This document shows positions 1-7,843 of a stretch of 44,710 nucleotides of DNA, piece after piece. Made by a program: the position numbers and the translations under genes. The DNA comes from RGIG1959 sp964564305 (GTDB lineage: Bacteria; Bacillota; Clostridia; Oscillospirales; Acutalibacteraceae): the NCBI GenBank assembly GCA_964564305.1, contig CAZMAM010000009.1, positions 1-44,710 on the forward strand, written 5' to 3'. Under the pieces are notes generated by a model that searched no databases, was not told the origin of the DNA, and worked only from the letters and a program-made list of their open reading frames with translations. The number at the start of each line of letters is the position of its first letter. Position 1 is the first letter of the stretch.

Positions 1-188
1 TTGATAAATACGGCATTTCTGGAAGATCTTTTTTCTATTAAGTGGCAAACTCGGGGATAAGGCCCTGAGTTATTATATCCAAGTTGTTTTTTTGTCGTCA
101 ATTTTCCTGTTTTAGCGCTTTTCAAACCGCATAGGCTGTGTTAAAATATGAGCGCAGGTAACGTCATTTTAGGGAGGATGAACCGCAG
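1..188. other. Left-edge intergenic region
   Basis: No complete gene is seen here. The first frame stays open from base 1 to a TAA at 58-60 (19 codons), so this could be the 3' end of a gene lying outside the window, but 19 codons cannot prove it. A weak hairpin (arms 50-56 and 63-69, one G-U pair) straddles that stop codon, followed by a T/A-rich stretch, and might be a poor terminator. The remainder is the upstream region of the oxidoreductase gene at 189. Confidence 0.3.
119..147 (+). promoter_or_regulatory. Putative extended -10 promoter of the oxidoreductase gene
   Basis: The -10 is TAAAAT at 142-147, preceded by TGT, which makes an extended -10. A weak -35 (TTTTCA, 119-124) lies 17 bases upstream. 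The predicted transcript starts near 154, and a GGGAGG ribosome site lies about 12 bases before the ATG at 189. Confidence 0.5.
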
Positions 189-1274
189 ATGAGTAAACTG
201 AGAATCGGCATTATCGGATGCGGAGGTATTGCGAACGGGAAACATCTGCCTTCATTAAAGGCGCTGGATTCCCGGTGCGAAATGGTGGCTTTTTGTGATT
301 TGGTTGAGGAAAAAGCGCGCGCTGCCGCAACGCAATACGGCGTTGCGGGAGCAAAGGTTTATACCGATTACAGGCATTTGCTTGCCGAAGCGCAAACCGA
401 TGTGATTCATGTGTGCACGCCGAACCGTTCCCATGCGGAAATCTCTATTGCCGCTATGGAGGCGGGCAACCATGTGATGTGCGAAAAGCCCATGGCGAAA
501 ACCGCTGCGGACGCCCGCGCCATGTTGGACGCCTCTTTGCGCACCGGGAAAAAGCTGACCATCGGTTACCAAAACCGTCATACGCCGGAGAATATCATCT
601 TGAAACGCGCCTGTGAAAACGGCGATTTGGGTGAGATTTACTTTGCGAAGGCGCATGCCCTGCGCCGCCGCGCGGTTCCCACATGGGGCGTGTTTCTCAA
701 CGAATACGAACAGGGAGGCGGCCCTCTTATCGATATCGGAACCCATGCGCTGGATCTCACTCTGTACATGATGGACAATTATCAGCCGAAATCGGTGATG
801 GGGCAGGTGTTTAAAAAGCTTGGGAATCAAACCGAAACCGGCAATGTCTTTGGCGATTGGGATCCCGAGAAATTTACGGTGGAAGATTCCGCCTTCGGAT
901 TTATCACCATGAAAAACGGCGCTGTCGTTATTTTGGAATCCAGTTGGGCGCTGAATATCATGGATGTGCGCGAAGCGCAGACCACCCTTTGCGGAACAAA
1001 AGCCGGCGCCGATACCGTCAACGGCTTGCGATTCAATATGGCGGAATACGGGCAGCTTACCACCAAACAGGTTTCGGTAAACGCATCGGGGGTCGCTTTT
1101 TTTGATGCGTCCTCTCAGCCTTCTCCCGGCGAAGTGGAAGCCATGCGCTGGCTGGACGCCATCGAGAACGGTACCGATCCCGTTGTTACCCCTCAGCAGG
1201 CGCTTATGGTCACCGAGATATTGGAAGCCATTTATACCTCCGCCAAAACCGGAAAAGCGGTCTATTTTGATTAA
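189..1274 (+). CDS. Gfo/Idh/MocA family NAD(P)-dependent oxidoreductase
   Basis: This 361-residue protein is a sugar- or inositol-type dehydrogenase of the Gfo/Idh/MocA superfamily. The N-terminal Rossmann half shows the dinucleotide loop GIIGCGGIA (residues 7-15). The family signature EKPMA follows at 99-103, with the usually catalytic lysine at 100. The C-terminal half is the mixed-sheet substrate and dimerisation domain, with GGGPLIDIGTHALD around 178-191. Length is typical, there is no signal peptide, and it should be cytoplasmic. The ATG follows a GGGAGG site. It stands alone between its own promoter and a bidirectional terminator, so the substrate cannot be inferred from neighbours. Its stop codon lies inside the TTAAGGC end of a dispersed repeat. 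Family assignment is secure, substrate unknown. Confidence 0.9.
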   Translation: MSKLRIGIIGCGGIANGKHLPSLKALDSRCEMVAFCDLVEEKARAAATQYGVAGAKVYTDYRHLLAEAQTDVIHVCTPNRSHAEISIAAMEAGNHVMCEKPMAKTAADARAMLDASLRTGKKLTIGYQNRHTPENIILKRACENGDLGEIYFAKAHALRRRAVPTWGVFLNEYEQGGGPLIDIGTHALDLTLYMMDNYQPKSVMGQVFKKLGNQTETGNVFGDWDPEKFTVEDSAFGFITMKNGAVVILESSWALNIMDVREAQTTLCGTKAGADTVNGLRFNMAEYGQLTTKQVSVNASGVAFFDASSQPSPGEVEAMRWLDAIENGTDPVVTPQQALMVTEILEAIYTSAKTGKAVYFD

Positions 1275-1335
1275 GGCGACACCGCACAAAGACCTGCTAC
1301 CGCCTCATAATAAAAATTGTCGTGCGTGAAGCGGC
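1271..1335. repeat. Dispersed repeat, degenerate copy R1
   Basis: The segment begins TTAAGGCGACACCGCACAAAGACC, close to the terminal repeat of the family found at 27960, 36466 and 42946. After about 20 unrelated bases it continues with ATTGTCGTGCGTGAAGCGG, the subterminal sequence of the B end. Both marks suggest a rearranged copy. The TTAA of the repeat overlaps the stop codon of the upstream gene. Confidence 0.6.
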
Positions 1336-1344
1336 AGACATAAA

Positions 1345-1394
1345 TAAAAACCGGCTTGCGAAAATTCCGAACGGGATTCGCAAGCCGGTTTTTT
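1345..1394. terminator. Strong bidirectional intrinsic terminator
   Basis: A perfect inverted repeat pairs 1349-1362 with 1377-1390 around a 14-base loop. It has runs of A on the left and T on the right, giving a T-tract in both directions. It separates the + strand oxidoreductase from the convergent - strand V-ATPase operon and probably ends both transcripts. Confidence 0.9.
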
Positions 1395-1492
1395 CGAGAT
1401 AATATTTTGCGGTTTTATTGGCTGTCGTATTTTGGGCATAAAGCCTTTTTGCGTAAAGCAATCGGTGCGGTTATCACCGAACCGTCGACGTT

Positions 1493-2119
1493 TCAGCTTT
1501 GCCCAAGCAGTTCCTTGACTTTCATCAGTCTGGTGATGGTCGCGCGGTCGTTATCTTCCAGCTTCATGGTAATGAAGCGAACGGTTTCCTGCATATCGGG
1601 AATCATGACGTGTTCCAGAGCATTGACTCTGCGGCGGGTGCGTTCGATCTCATCTGCAAGCAGGTGGCAGGTTTTTTCCACTTCGGCGAGTTCCAGCAAT
1701 TTGGGGAACAGCTCGGCGAACGAGAGCACGGCGGTGTCCAGCGCACCGGGGGTAAACGCAAAACTGTAAGGCAGTGTGGCGGGTTTTTCCAGCGGTGTAA
1801 AGTGAAGCGCTGGCACATTTACGCTCATGATATTGCGGGTCGCGATGCGGACATCGGGGGCGGGCACGGGAACCATCAGCGCTTCAAAGAGCGTTTCCTG
1901 CCCCATTTCGGCGCCGGCCTCGGCGGCACGGGCGGTAACGGCTGCCAAATCCCTTTCCACTTCCGCGCGAAGCGTGCGGGCGCGCCGGATTTCCTGCATA
2001 AATTGCCGTGCCATCTCATCTTGTTTGTCCTTAAGCAATTTGTGCCCGCGCACGGCGGTACCCAGCCGTTTTTTGACCCGGCTCAGTTCCATGCGCGTGG
2101 GATTAACCCGAGTGGCCAA
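1493..2119 (-). CDS. ntpD: V-type ATP synthase subunit D (central stalk)
   Basis: Subunit D (208 residues) forms the central rotor shaft that joins the A3B3 head to the membrane ring of a V/A-type ATPase. The N-terminus (VNPTRMELSRVKKRL) is the family hallmark, and most of the protein is two long coiled-coil helices, as expected. It is the last gene of the operon. It starts 6 bases after the stop of subunit B and is followed by the terminator at 1345-1394. Length matches the family. The symbol follows Enterococcus hirae naming. Confidence 0.95.
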   Translation of the reverse strand: MATRVNPTRMELSRVKKRLGTAVRGHKLLKDKQDEMARQFMQEIRRARTLRAEVERDLAAVTARAAEAGAEMGQETLFEALMVPVPAPDVRIATRNIMSVNVPALHFTPLEKPATLPYSFAFTPGALDTAVLSFAELFPKLLELAEVEKTCHLLADEIERTRRRVNALEHVMIPDMQETVRFITMKLEDNDRATITRLMKVKELLGQS

Positions 2120-2125
2120 GTCCGA

Positions 2126-3502
2126 TCACTCCTTTGAGGGCAGATACGTGTCGAGATACTCGTCCCGAATACGCTTGAGTTCGGATCTTGGCAGAATAGA
2201 AAGCAGTCTCCACCCGATTTCCAGCGTTTCCTCGATGCTTCGGTTTGTGTTGTAACCCTGCGAAACATATTCTTTTTCAAACGCGTCTGCAAAGGCGGCA
2301 TATTTTTTATCCATATCCGAAAGAGCCGCTTCGCCCAAGATAACGGAAAGCTCTTTGGCGTCTTTTCCGCGGGCATAGGCGGAAAACAGCTGATTCATGG
2401 TATCGGCGTGATCTTCGCGCGTTTTTCCTTTTCCGATGCCTTTATCCTTTAGGCGGGAGAGGGAGGGGAGAACATCGATGGGCGGTTCGATGCCCTTGTG
2501 GTACAGTTCGCGCGAAAGAATGATTTGCCCTTCGGTGATATATCCCGTCAAATCCGGAATCGGGTGGGTTTTGTCGTCTTCCGGCATGGTCAAAATCGGG
2601 ATCTGTGTGATGGAACCCGGTTTCCCGACAATTCTTCCGGCGCGTTCATACAGCGACGCCAAATCGGTGTACATATACCCCGGATAACCTCTGCGGGCGG
2701 GCACTTCCTTGCGCGCGGCGGAAACTTCTCTCAGCGCCTCGGCGTAATTGGTGATGTCGGTCATGATGACCAATACGTGCATGCCCAAATCGTAGGCGAG
2801 GTATTCTGCGCAGGTGATGGCCATACGCGGGGTGGAAATGCGTTCCACCGCCGGATCGTTGGCCAGATTCATAAACAGAACCGCCCGCTCGATAGCGCCG
2901 GTCGCCTCAAAATCTTTAATAAAGAAATCCGCTTCCTCAAAGGTAATTCCGATAGCGGCAAATACCACCGCGAATTTTTCGTCTTTGCCCAGCACCCTTG
3001 CCTGACGGGCAATCTGGGCGGCGAGCTGAGCATGCGGAAGGCCGGACCCGGAAAACACCGGAAGTTTTTGTCCGCGAACCAGCGTATTCAGGCCGTCGAT
3101 GGCGGAAATACCGGTTTGGATAAATTCCGCCGGATAATCGCGGGCGGTGGGATTCAGCGGCAAACCGTTGATGTCCATTTGCTTTTCGGCGATAATGGCG
3201 GGCCCGTTGTCTATCGGCCGACCCATACCGTCAAAAACGCGCCCCAGCATATCTTCGGAAACGCCAAGCTGCACACCGTGACCGAGGAATTTGGCTCGAG
3301 CACGGGTAATCTGCAAGCCTTGAGCGCTTTCGTAAAGCTGTACCAGGGCCCGGTCGTTTTCCACTTCCAAAACCTTGCCCATGCGGATTCTGCCGTCTTG
3401 ATCGCGCACTTCCACCAGTTCGTCGTAAGTGGCGCCTTCCACGCCGTCGACCAGCATCAGCGGCCCCACCACTTCGCGGATGGTTTTGTATTCCTTATTC
3501 AT
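2126..3502 (-). CDS. ntpB: V-type ATP synthase subunit B (non-catalytic)
   Basis: The 458-residue B subunit alternates with subunit A in the hexameric head. It contributes to the nucleotide interface but has no classical Walker A loop. Conserved stretches visible here include PVFSGSGLPHAQLAAQIARQA, PARRGYPGYMYTDLASLYERAG and SLSRLKDKGIGKGKTR, all typical of V/A-type B subunits. Its ATG overlaps the end of the subunit A gene by 8 bases, so the two are probably translationally coupled, which fits their equal stoichiometry. Length is normal and nothing appears damaged. Confidence 0.97.
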   Translation of the reverse strand: MNKEYKTIREVVGPLMLVDGVEGATYDELVEVRDQDGRIRMGKVLEVENDRALVQLYESAQGLQITRARAKFLGHGVQLGVSEDMLGRVFDGMGRPIDNGPAIIAEKQMDINGLPLNPTARDYPAEFIQTGISAIDGLNTLVRGQKLPVFSGSGLPHAQLAAQIARQARVLGKDEKFAVVFAAIGITFEEADFFIKDFEATGAIERAVLFMNLANDPAVERISTPRMAITCAEYLAYDLGMHVLVIMTDITNYAEALREVSAARKEVPARRGYPGYMYTDLASLYERAGRIVGKPGSITQIPILTMPEDDKTHPIPDLTGYITEGQIILSRELYHKGIEPPIDVLPSLSRLKDKGIGKGKTREDHADTMNQLFSAYARGKDAKELSVILGEAALSDMDKKYAAFADAFEKEYVSQGYNTNRSIEETLEIGWRLLSILPRSELKRIRDEYLDTYLPSKE

Positions 3503-5279
3503 TGCCTCTCGCCTCCTCTGTCAGCGCGGCATATTCGGAAAGCATAGCGTTAAACAGCTTGTCCAATTGTTCTTTTTGCTCGTTTTCGGGAATGTATTTC
3601 ATCCGCCCGATTTGTTCCAGCGTCTGCATGTTCATAATCTGGCTGAATTTGACATCACTTTCCAGCGCCTGAAGCCCTTTTTCGTACCAAGTGAGAATGA
3701 TGCGCAGCATCGCATATTGTTTTTCCAGCGAGGTAAACGTATCCACTTCATGAAACGCGTTCTGGTGCAAATAATCTTCCCGAATGCACCGTGCGCATTC
3801 CAGTGTCAGGCGATCGCGAAAACCGAGCGCGTCCACACCGACCAAGCGGACAATTTCGTCCAGTTCGGATTCTTCCTGCAAAATGCCTCGCGCACGCTGT
3901 ACCTGTTTTGACCACTGTTCTCCCACATGGTTGTCAAAATACGGCATCAATTTGTCGCTGTACAGCGAATAACTGCGCAGCCAGTCTATGGCGGGAAAAT
4001 GGCGCTTGTACGCCAAATCGGCGGAAAGGCCCCAGAATACTTTTACAATGCGCAGAGTCGCCTGTGAAACCGGCTCAGAAGTATCGCCTCCGGTGGGAGA
4101 AACCGCTCCGATGGCGCTGATGGATCCGTACCGCTCTTCGCTGCAGGCGCATTGAATCGCGCCGGCACGCTCGTAAAATTCCGCAAGCCGTGAGGAAAGA
4201 TAAGCGGGGTATCCTTCTTCGCCGGGCATTTCCTGCAGCCGCCCGGACATTTCCCGCAGAGCTTCCGCCCAGCGGGATGTGGAATCCGCCATAATGGCCA
4301 CTTTATACCCCATATCGCGGAAATATTCGGCAATGGTGATACCGGTATAGATAGAGGCTTCCCGGGCGGCAACCGGCATATCCGATGTGTTGGCAATCAG
4401 CACCGTGCGTTTCATGAGGGAAAGGCCTGTGCGCGGATCGTGCAAAGCGGGAAACTCCTTGAGCACATCGGTCATTTCGTTGCCCCGCTCTCCACAGCCG
4501 ATATAAACCACAATATCCGCGTCTGCCCATTTGGCGAGTTGGTGCTGCACCACGGTTTTACCCGAACCGAACGGGCCGGGAATAGCGGCGATACCCCCTT
4601 TCGCAATCGGGAAAAGAGTATCGATGACACGCTGCCCGGTGACCATCGGTTCCGCAGGAGCCAATTTTTGGGCATACGGGCGGGGGCGGCGAACCGGCCA
4701 GCGCTGCGCCATGGGAATATCAACGGTTTGCCCGGAAGGCGTCAGCAATTTGGCTACGGTTTCGGTAACGGTTGCCTCTCCGTCAAATATCCACGCTACG
4801 GTTCCGGAAAGATCGGGCGGTACCATAATTTTTTGAGTCACGGCGGGAGTTTCTTCAACCGTACCCAGTATATCGCCGCTTTGAACCAAATCCCCGACCG
4901 AAGCTTTTGGCACAAAGCGCCACTTTTTGGTTCGGTTCAAGGCGGGGACGTCTACCCCGCGGGAGATGCGATCTCCCTCCTGTTCGCGGATGACGTCCAA
5001 AGGGCGCTGGATTCCGTCAAAAATGCTCTCGATTAATCCGGGGCCCAGTTCCACCGAGAGCGCCTCTCCCGTCATATATACCGGTTCGCCGGGTCCAAGA
5101 CCGGCCGTTTCCTCGTAGACCTGTATCGATGCCCGGTCGCCGCGCAACTCAATGACTTCGCCGATCAGTCGTTTTTCGCTGACTCTGACTACATCGAACA
5201 TATGCACATCCGCCATGCCCTGCGCAACAATCAACGGGCCCGCGACTTTAATGATTCTGCCTGTTGCGGTGGATTCCAT
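3495..5279 (-). CDS. ntpA: V-type ATP synthase subunit A (catalytic)
   Basis: The 594-residue A subunit carries the catalytic nucleotide site of the V/A-type ATPase head. Walker A is GPFGSGKT at residues 235-242, followed by the GERGNEM segment with the catalytic glutamate near 264. The long insertion between the N-terminal barrel and the nucleotide domain (about residues 115-190, the non-homologous region) distinguishes V/A-type A subunits from F-type beta. A good AGGAGGT ribosome site precedes the ATG. The next gene, B, overlaps its end by 8 bases. Length is typical. Confidence 0.97.
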   Translation of the reverse strand: MESTATGRIIKVAGPLIVAQGMADVHMFDVVRVSEKRLIGEVIELRGDRASIQVYEETAGLGPGEPVYMTGEALSVELGPGLIESIFDGIQRPLDVIREQEGDRISRGVDVPALNRTKKWRFVPKASVGDLVQSGDILGTVEETPAVTQKIMVPPDLSGTVAWIFDGEATVTETVAKLLTPSGQTVDIPMAQRWPVRRPRPYAQKLAPAEPMVTGQRVIDTLFPIAKGGIAAIPGPFGSGKTVVQHQLAKWADADIVVYIGCGERGNEMTDVLKEFPALHDPRTGLSLMKRTVLIANTSDMPVAAREASIYTGITIAEYFRDMGYKVAIMADSTSRWAEALREMSGRLQEMPGEEGYPAYLSSRLAEFYERAGAIQCACSEERYGSISAIGAVSPTGGDTSEPVSQATLRIVKVFWGLSADLAYKRHFPAIDWLRSYSLYSDKLMPYFDNHVGEQWSKQVQRARGILQEESELDEIVRLVGVDALGFRDRLTLECARCIREDYLHQNAFHEVDTFTSLEKQYAMLRIILTWYEKGLQALESDVKFSQIMNMQTLEQIGRMKYIPENEQKEQLDKLFNAMLSEYAALTEEARGNE

Positions 5280-5308
5280 ATTACGGCACCTCCTGCCAGA
5301 AGTTTCTG

Positions 5309-5635
5309 CTATTCATTGTTGTCGATATCCATTCCTATCGCTTTTTCCATGTCGGCTTTTAACGCCGCCTGACCGGTGCCTAAAGATCCTTCCGAACCGG
5401 GAATCGGAATAATGGCGGGAAACGGCTGCAACCGGTACCGTTCTAATGTTTCGCCGATACCTTGCGCTGCCCGCTCGGTGATATAAATGACCGCAGCGCC
5501 TTCCCGCGCCGCTTTGGTTACCGCTTTTTCCGTCTCCTGAGGCGTATGCGTTTCGTAAGTTTGTACGCCCATCGCGCGAAACAGCAGCATACTGTCCGCT
5601 TCTCCTACGGCGGCAATTTTAGAGGGCATGCTCAC
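5309..5635 (-). CDS. ntpG: V-type ATP synthase subunit F (central stalk)
   Basis: This 108-residue protein is the small central-stalk subunit that binds subunit D (called NtpG in Enterococcus hirae, F in the general scheme). It has the Rossmann-like start KIAAVGEADSMLLFRAMGV and the YITERAAQ segment of the family, then a C-terminal tail after the PIPGSEGSLG motif. Its ATG overlaps the stop codon of subunit C by 4 bases. Position between C and A is the canonical order. Confidence 0.92.
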   Translation of the reverse strand: MSMPSKIAAVGEADSMLLFRAMGVQTYETHTPQETEKAVTKAAREGAAVIYITERAAQGIGETLERYRLQPFPAIIPIPGSEGSLGTGQAALKADMEKAIGMDIDNNE

Positions 5636-6552
5636 CGTGTCGCCTCCTTATGCGCAAACAGCAGTCTTAAGCGTCTGGCTTCCTCCTGCTTGGCGGAAAA
5701 GTACCAAAGAAGGGGTCCCACGCCGAAGGAGTCGTCTTTGGCGCCGGAAAGTTTTTGATCCAGCGCCACTCGCACGGCTTGCTCCGCTTTCCCGATATCT
5801 TCTTTCGCAGCGTCCGCTACCGCTTCTTTCAGCGGGTCACCCAGAGAAGAACGAAATTCCTCCGGCGTCATGCGGTATAGCCGAAGCCACTGTGTTACAG
5901 ATGTTTCACCGCAGGAGATTAGCATGGCGGCTACCGCCGTTGCGTCCATCTTTAATATTCTTGCCCGAAGCAGTGTGAGTAAATTGGTCAGCTCGATTTT
6001 TTGCAGCACATACTCTTTAAATCCCTGTGCGCTTCGCCCGGAAAGCAAAGAAAGCGCATATGCATATATGGCGTCGTCCAGCGCGGAGGAAAGCTGTGCC
6101 GGATCACTTTCGGGCGTCAGCGACTGTTCGATGGCATTCAGCCGGGAACCGATCGGTTCCGGGAGCTGCCCGTATTCTCCTGCCTTGGCGCAAAGCACAA
6201 GCGTTTCGGTGTCCAGCGTTCCGCCCTCCTGCAAGAGCGGGGCGGGGTCGCGCTGCACCAGACGGCTTTTGAAGATAACCTTTAGGTTGTGTGCGTCTGT
6301 TTGCACAAACAGTGCGCCGAGCAATTGGGGTTCGGGGGAAATTTCCAACAGCAGCCGTCTGGTTTCGGCCAGTTCGGCCACAATCATGGCTTGGGGTTCC
6401 CGCTCTCCCATTCCGTATCCCGCGTCCGCCAGCGCCTGTACCGCTTCTTCGCGGGAACCGGTTTCCAACCGCTGCCAAACGGCGGGGGAGAGCAGCGAAT
6501 CTTCTTTGGCCTTGACTACTCCGACGGCATAGGGATAACTGGTTCCTTCCAT
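5632..6552 (-). CDS. ntpC: V-type ATP synthase subunit C (stalk-ring connector, d-like)
   Basis: Subunit C sits on the c-ring and couples the central shaft to it. The chosen ATG at 6552 follows an AAGGAG site 7 bases upstream and gives 306 residues starting MEGTSYPYAVGVVKAKE. The frame is open further upstream to 6741, but that part overlaps the subunit E gene and does not look like the family. The protein is mostly helical, as expected of this family, and slightly shorter than the ~330-residue norm. It starts 11 bases after the stop of subunit E, and its stop overlaps the start of subunit F. Assignment rests on N-terminal similarity and operon position. Confidence 0.9.
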   Translation of the reverse strand: MEGTSYPYAVGVVKAKEDSLLSPAVWQRLETGSREEAVQALADAGYGMGEREPQAMIVAELAETRRLLLEISPEPQLLGALFVQTDAHNLKVIFKSRLVQRDPAPLLQEGGTLDTETLVLCAKAGEYGQLPEPIGSRLNAIEQSLTPESDPAQLSSALDDAIYAYALSLLSGRSAQGFKEYVLQKIELTNLLTLLRARILKMDATAVAAMLISCGETSVTQWLRLYRMTPEEFRSSLGDPLKEAVADAAKEDIGKAEQAVRVALDQKLSGAKDDSFGVGPLLWYFSAKQEEARRLRLLFAHKEATR

Positions 6553-6563
6553 CTTGGCACTCC

Positions 6564-7127
6564 TTAGTCGAACAGCGTGCGCGCTATTTCCGATTCCGCC
6601 CGCTGTCGCGCTTCGGCAAGCAGCGCGGACAAAGTCAAATCTTCTTCCGCCCGATCGGTAATCAGCCGCACGCCCTCTTCGGTAAGTGTTTCTTCTCCGG
6701 GGCAAAACCGCGCCGATTCGTTGCTCAGGCTTTTGATCCACCTGTCCGAATAGATTTGTTTATCGCTGACTAAAACGGTGACCGTCCCGGTCATTCCGCT
6801 TTTGTCGATTAGCTTTTCCATTCGTGCCCGTTTGGTTTCGGGAGATTGCGCAAGCAGCGATTCTTTTGCTTTGGCAAAGGCCTCATCGAGTACTTCGCGC
6901 TTGGTTGCCAAGATGGTTTTGCGCCCCTGTAAAGACGTCATCCGTTCAAAGGTTCTGCGTATTTCCAGGGCGTCTTCCTCACCTTGTGCGAGAATTTCGG
7001 CGCACTGTCTGTCGGCGTTTTCCCGTTCCAATCGAATCGCTTCTCCCGAACGCGCACGCGCGCTTCGTTCGATATCGGCAATTTCCTCGGCGGATTTTTC
7101 CGCAATTTTTTGCAGAATCGTATTCAT
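6564..7127 (-). CDS. ntpE: V-type ATP synthase subunit E (peripheral stalk)
   Basis: Subunit E (187 residues) forms the peripheral stalk with the G/H subunit and holds the head against rotation. The N-terminal half is a charged, alanine- and glutamate-rich helix (about residues 1-85) suited to a coiled coil, followed by a small globular domain. It lies 35 bases downstream of the proteolipid gene and 11 bases before subunit C. Sequence conservation in this family is low, so the call rests on architecture plus operon position. Confidence 0.88.
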   Translation of the reverse strand: MNTILQKIAEKSAEEIADIERSARARSGEAIRLERENADRQCAEILAQGEEDALEIRRTFERMTSLQGRKTILATKREVLDEAFAKAKESLLAQSPETKRARMEKLIDKSGMTGTVTVLVSDKQIYSDRWIKSLSNESARFCPGEETLTEEGVRLITDRAEEDLTLSALLAEARQRAESEIARTLFD

Positions 7128-7162
7128 TTACGCATTCCGTCCTTTTTTGGATAAAATCAGAT

Positions 7163-7627
7163 TCAGATGTTGATGATCAGCAGAATGGAAACAAGCAGCG
7201 CAAGGATAGCATACGTTTCCACCATAGCGGTCATCGTGATGCCTTTGGCGCTGGAATCCGGCTGGCGGGCAATCATATGAATGGAAGATGCCGCCGTGCG
7301 TCCCTGATAAATGGCGGAAAGCAATCCGGCAATGGCAATGGGCAGCGCCGCTATAAAATATCCTACGCCGTTATCCAGAGTGATGGCGGAAACGTCTCCG
7401 CCCATCAATCCGGCGTTAATCATAATCATGATGGTGACCATAAATCCGTAGATGCCCTGTGTGGCGGGCAGAGCCTGCATAATCAGCAACCGGCCGAAAA
7501 GTTCGGGCTTTTCGGAGGTTACCCCCGCCGCGGCCTTGCCCGCCGCCTGTACGCCGTACGCCGAACCGACACACGGCAGAGCCGTTGCAATTGCCGCACC
7601 CAGCATTGCCCACATGTACCCACTCAT
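7163..7627 (-). CDS. ntpK: V-type ATP synthase proteolipid subunit K (c-ring), predicted Na+-binding
   Basis: The 154-residue proteolipid has four membrane helices in two fused hairpins, and multiple copies form the rotor ring. The second hairpin carries the essential carboxylate Glu137 in AMVETYAIL. The residues that bind Na+ in Enterococcus hirae NtpK (L61, T64, Q65, Q110, E139) are matched here by L53, T56, Q57, Q108 and E137, so a Na+-coupled enzyme is predicted. A GAAGGAGGAG ribosome site lies just before the ATG. The 216-base gap upstream, unique in this operon, holds two perfect hairpins that may raise expression of this high-copy subunit. Confidence 0.96.
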   Translation of the reverse strand: MSGYMWAMLGAAIATALPCVGSAYGVQAAGKAAAGVTSEKPELFGRLLIMQALPATQGIYGFMVTIMIMINAGLMGGDVSAITLDNGVGYFIAALPIAIAGLLSAIYQGRTAASSIHMIARQPDSSAKGITMTAMVETYAILALLVSILLIINI

Positions 7628-7843
7628 TACATAACTCCTCCTTCAGAAATATCGCGGCGGAAAGTCCGTCGCAAGCGCTTTCCGCCAAAACAGAAACGGA
7701 CATTCGTAACGAAACATCGCCGCCAAAGCCGAAATCGGCCGGTTTTTCTCTGTTTCGTCACCTATCATTTTCCCGGTACTTACGGGAAAATGTATTATCC
7801 CCGTGTAACCGGGACGGGCAGCAGGGGTTTTCTCCTCAGCACT
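7628..7843 (-). promoter_or_regulatory. Structured intercistronic leader of the proteolipid gene
   Basis: This is the only long gap inside the ATPase operon. Two perfect inverted repeats are visible: 7656-7664 with 7678-7686 (9 bp, 13-base loop), ending about 10 bases before the strong ribosome site, and 7766-7775 with 7783-7792 (10 bp, 7-base loop). Neither is followed by a T-run on the - strand, so they are not obvious terminators. Roles in mRNA processing, stabilisation or translation enhancement are inferred. Confidence 0.6.

Noticed and set aside
255..1289. 344-codon open frame on the - strand
   Set aside because: It lies opposite the oxidoreductase gene with its highly conserved domains; its composition is that of a shadow frame.
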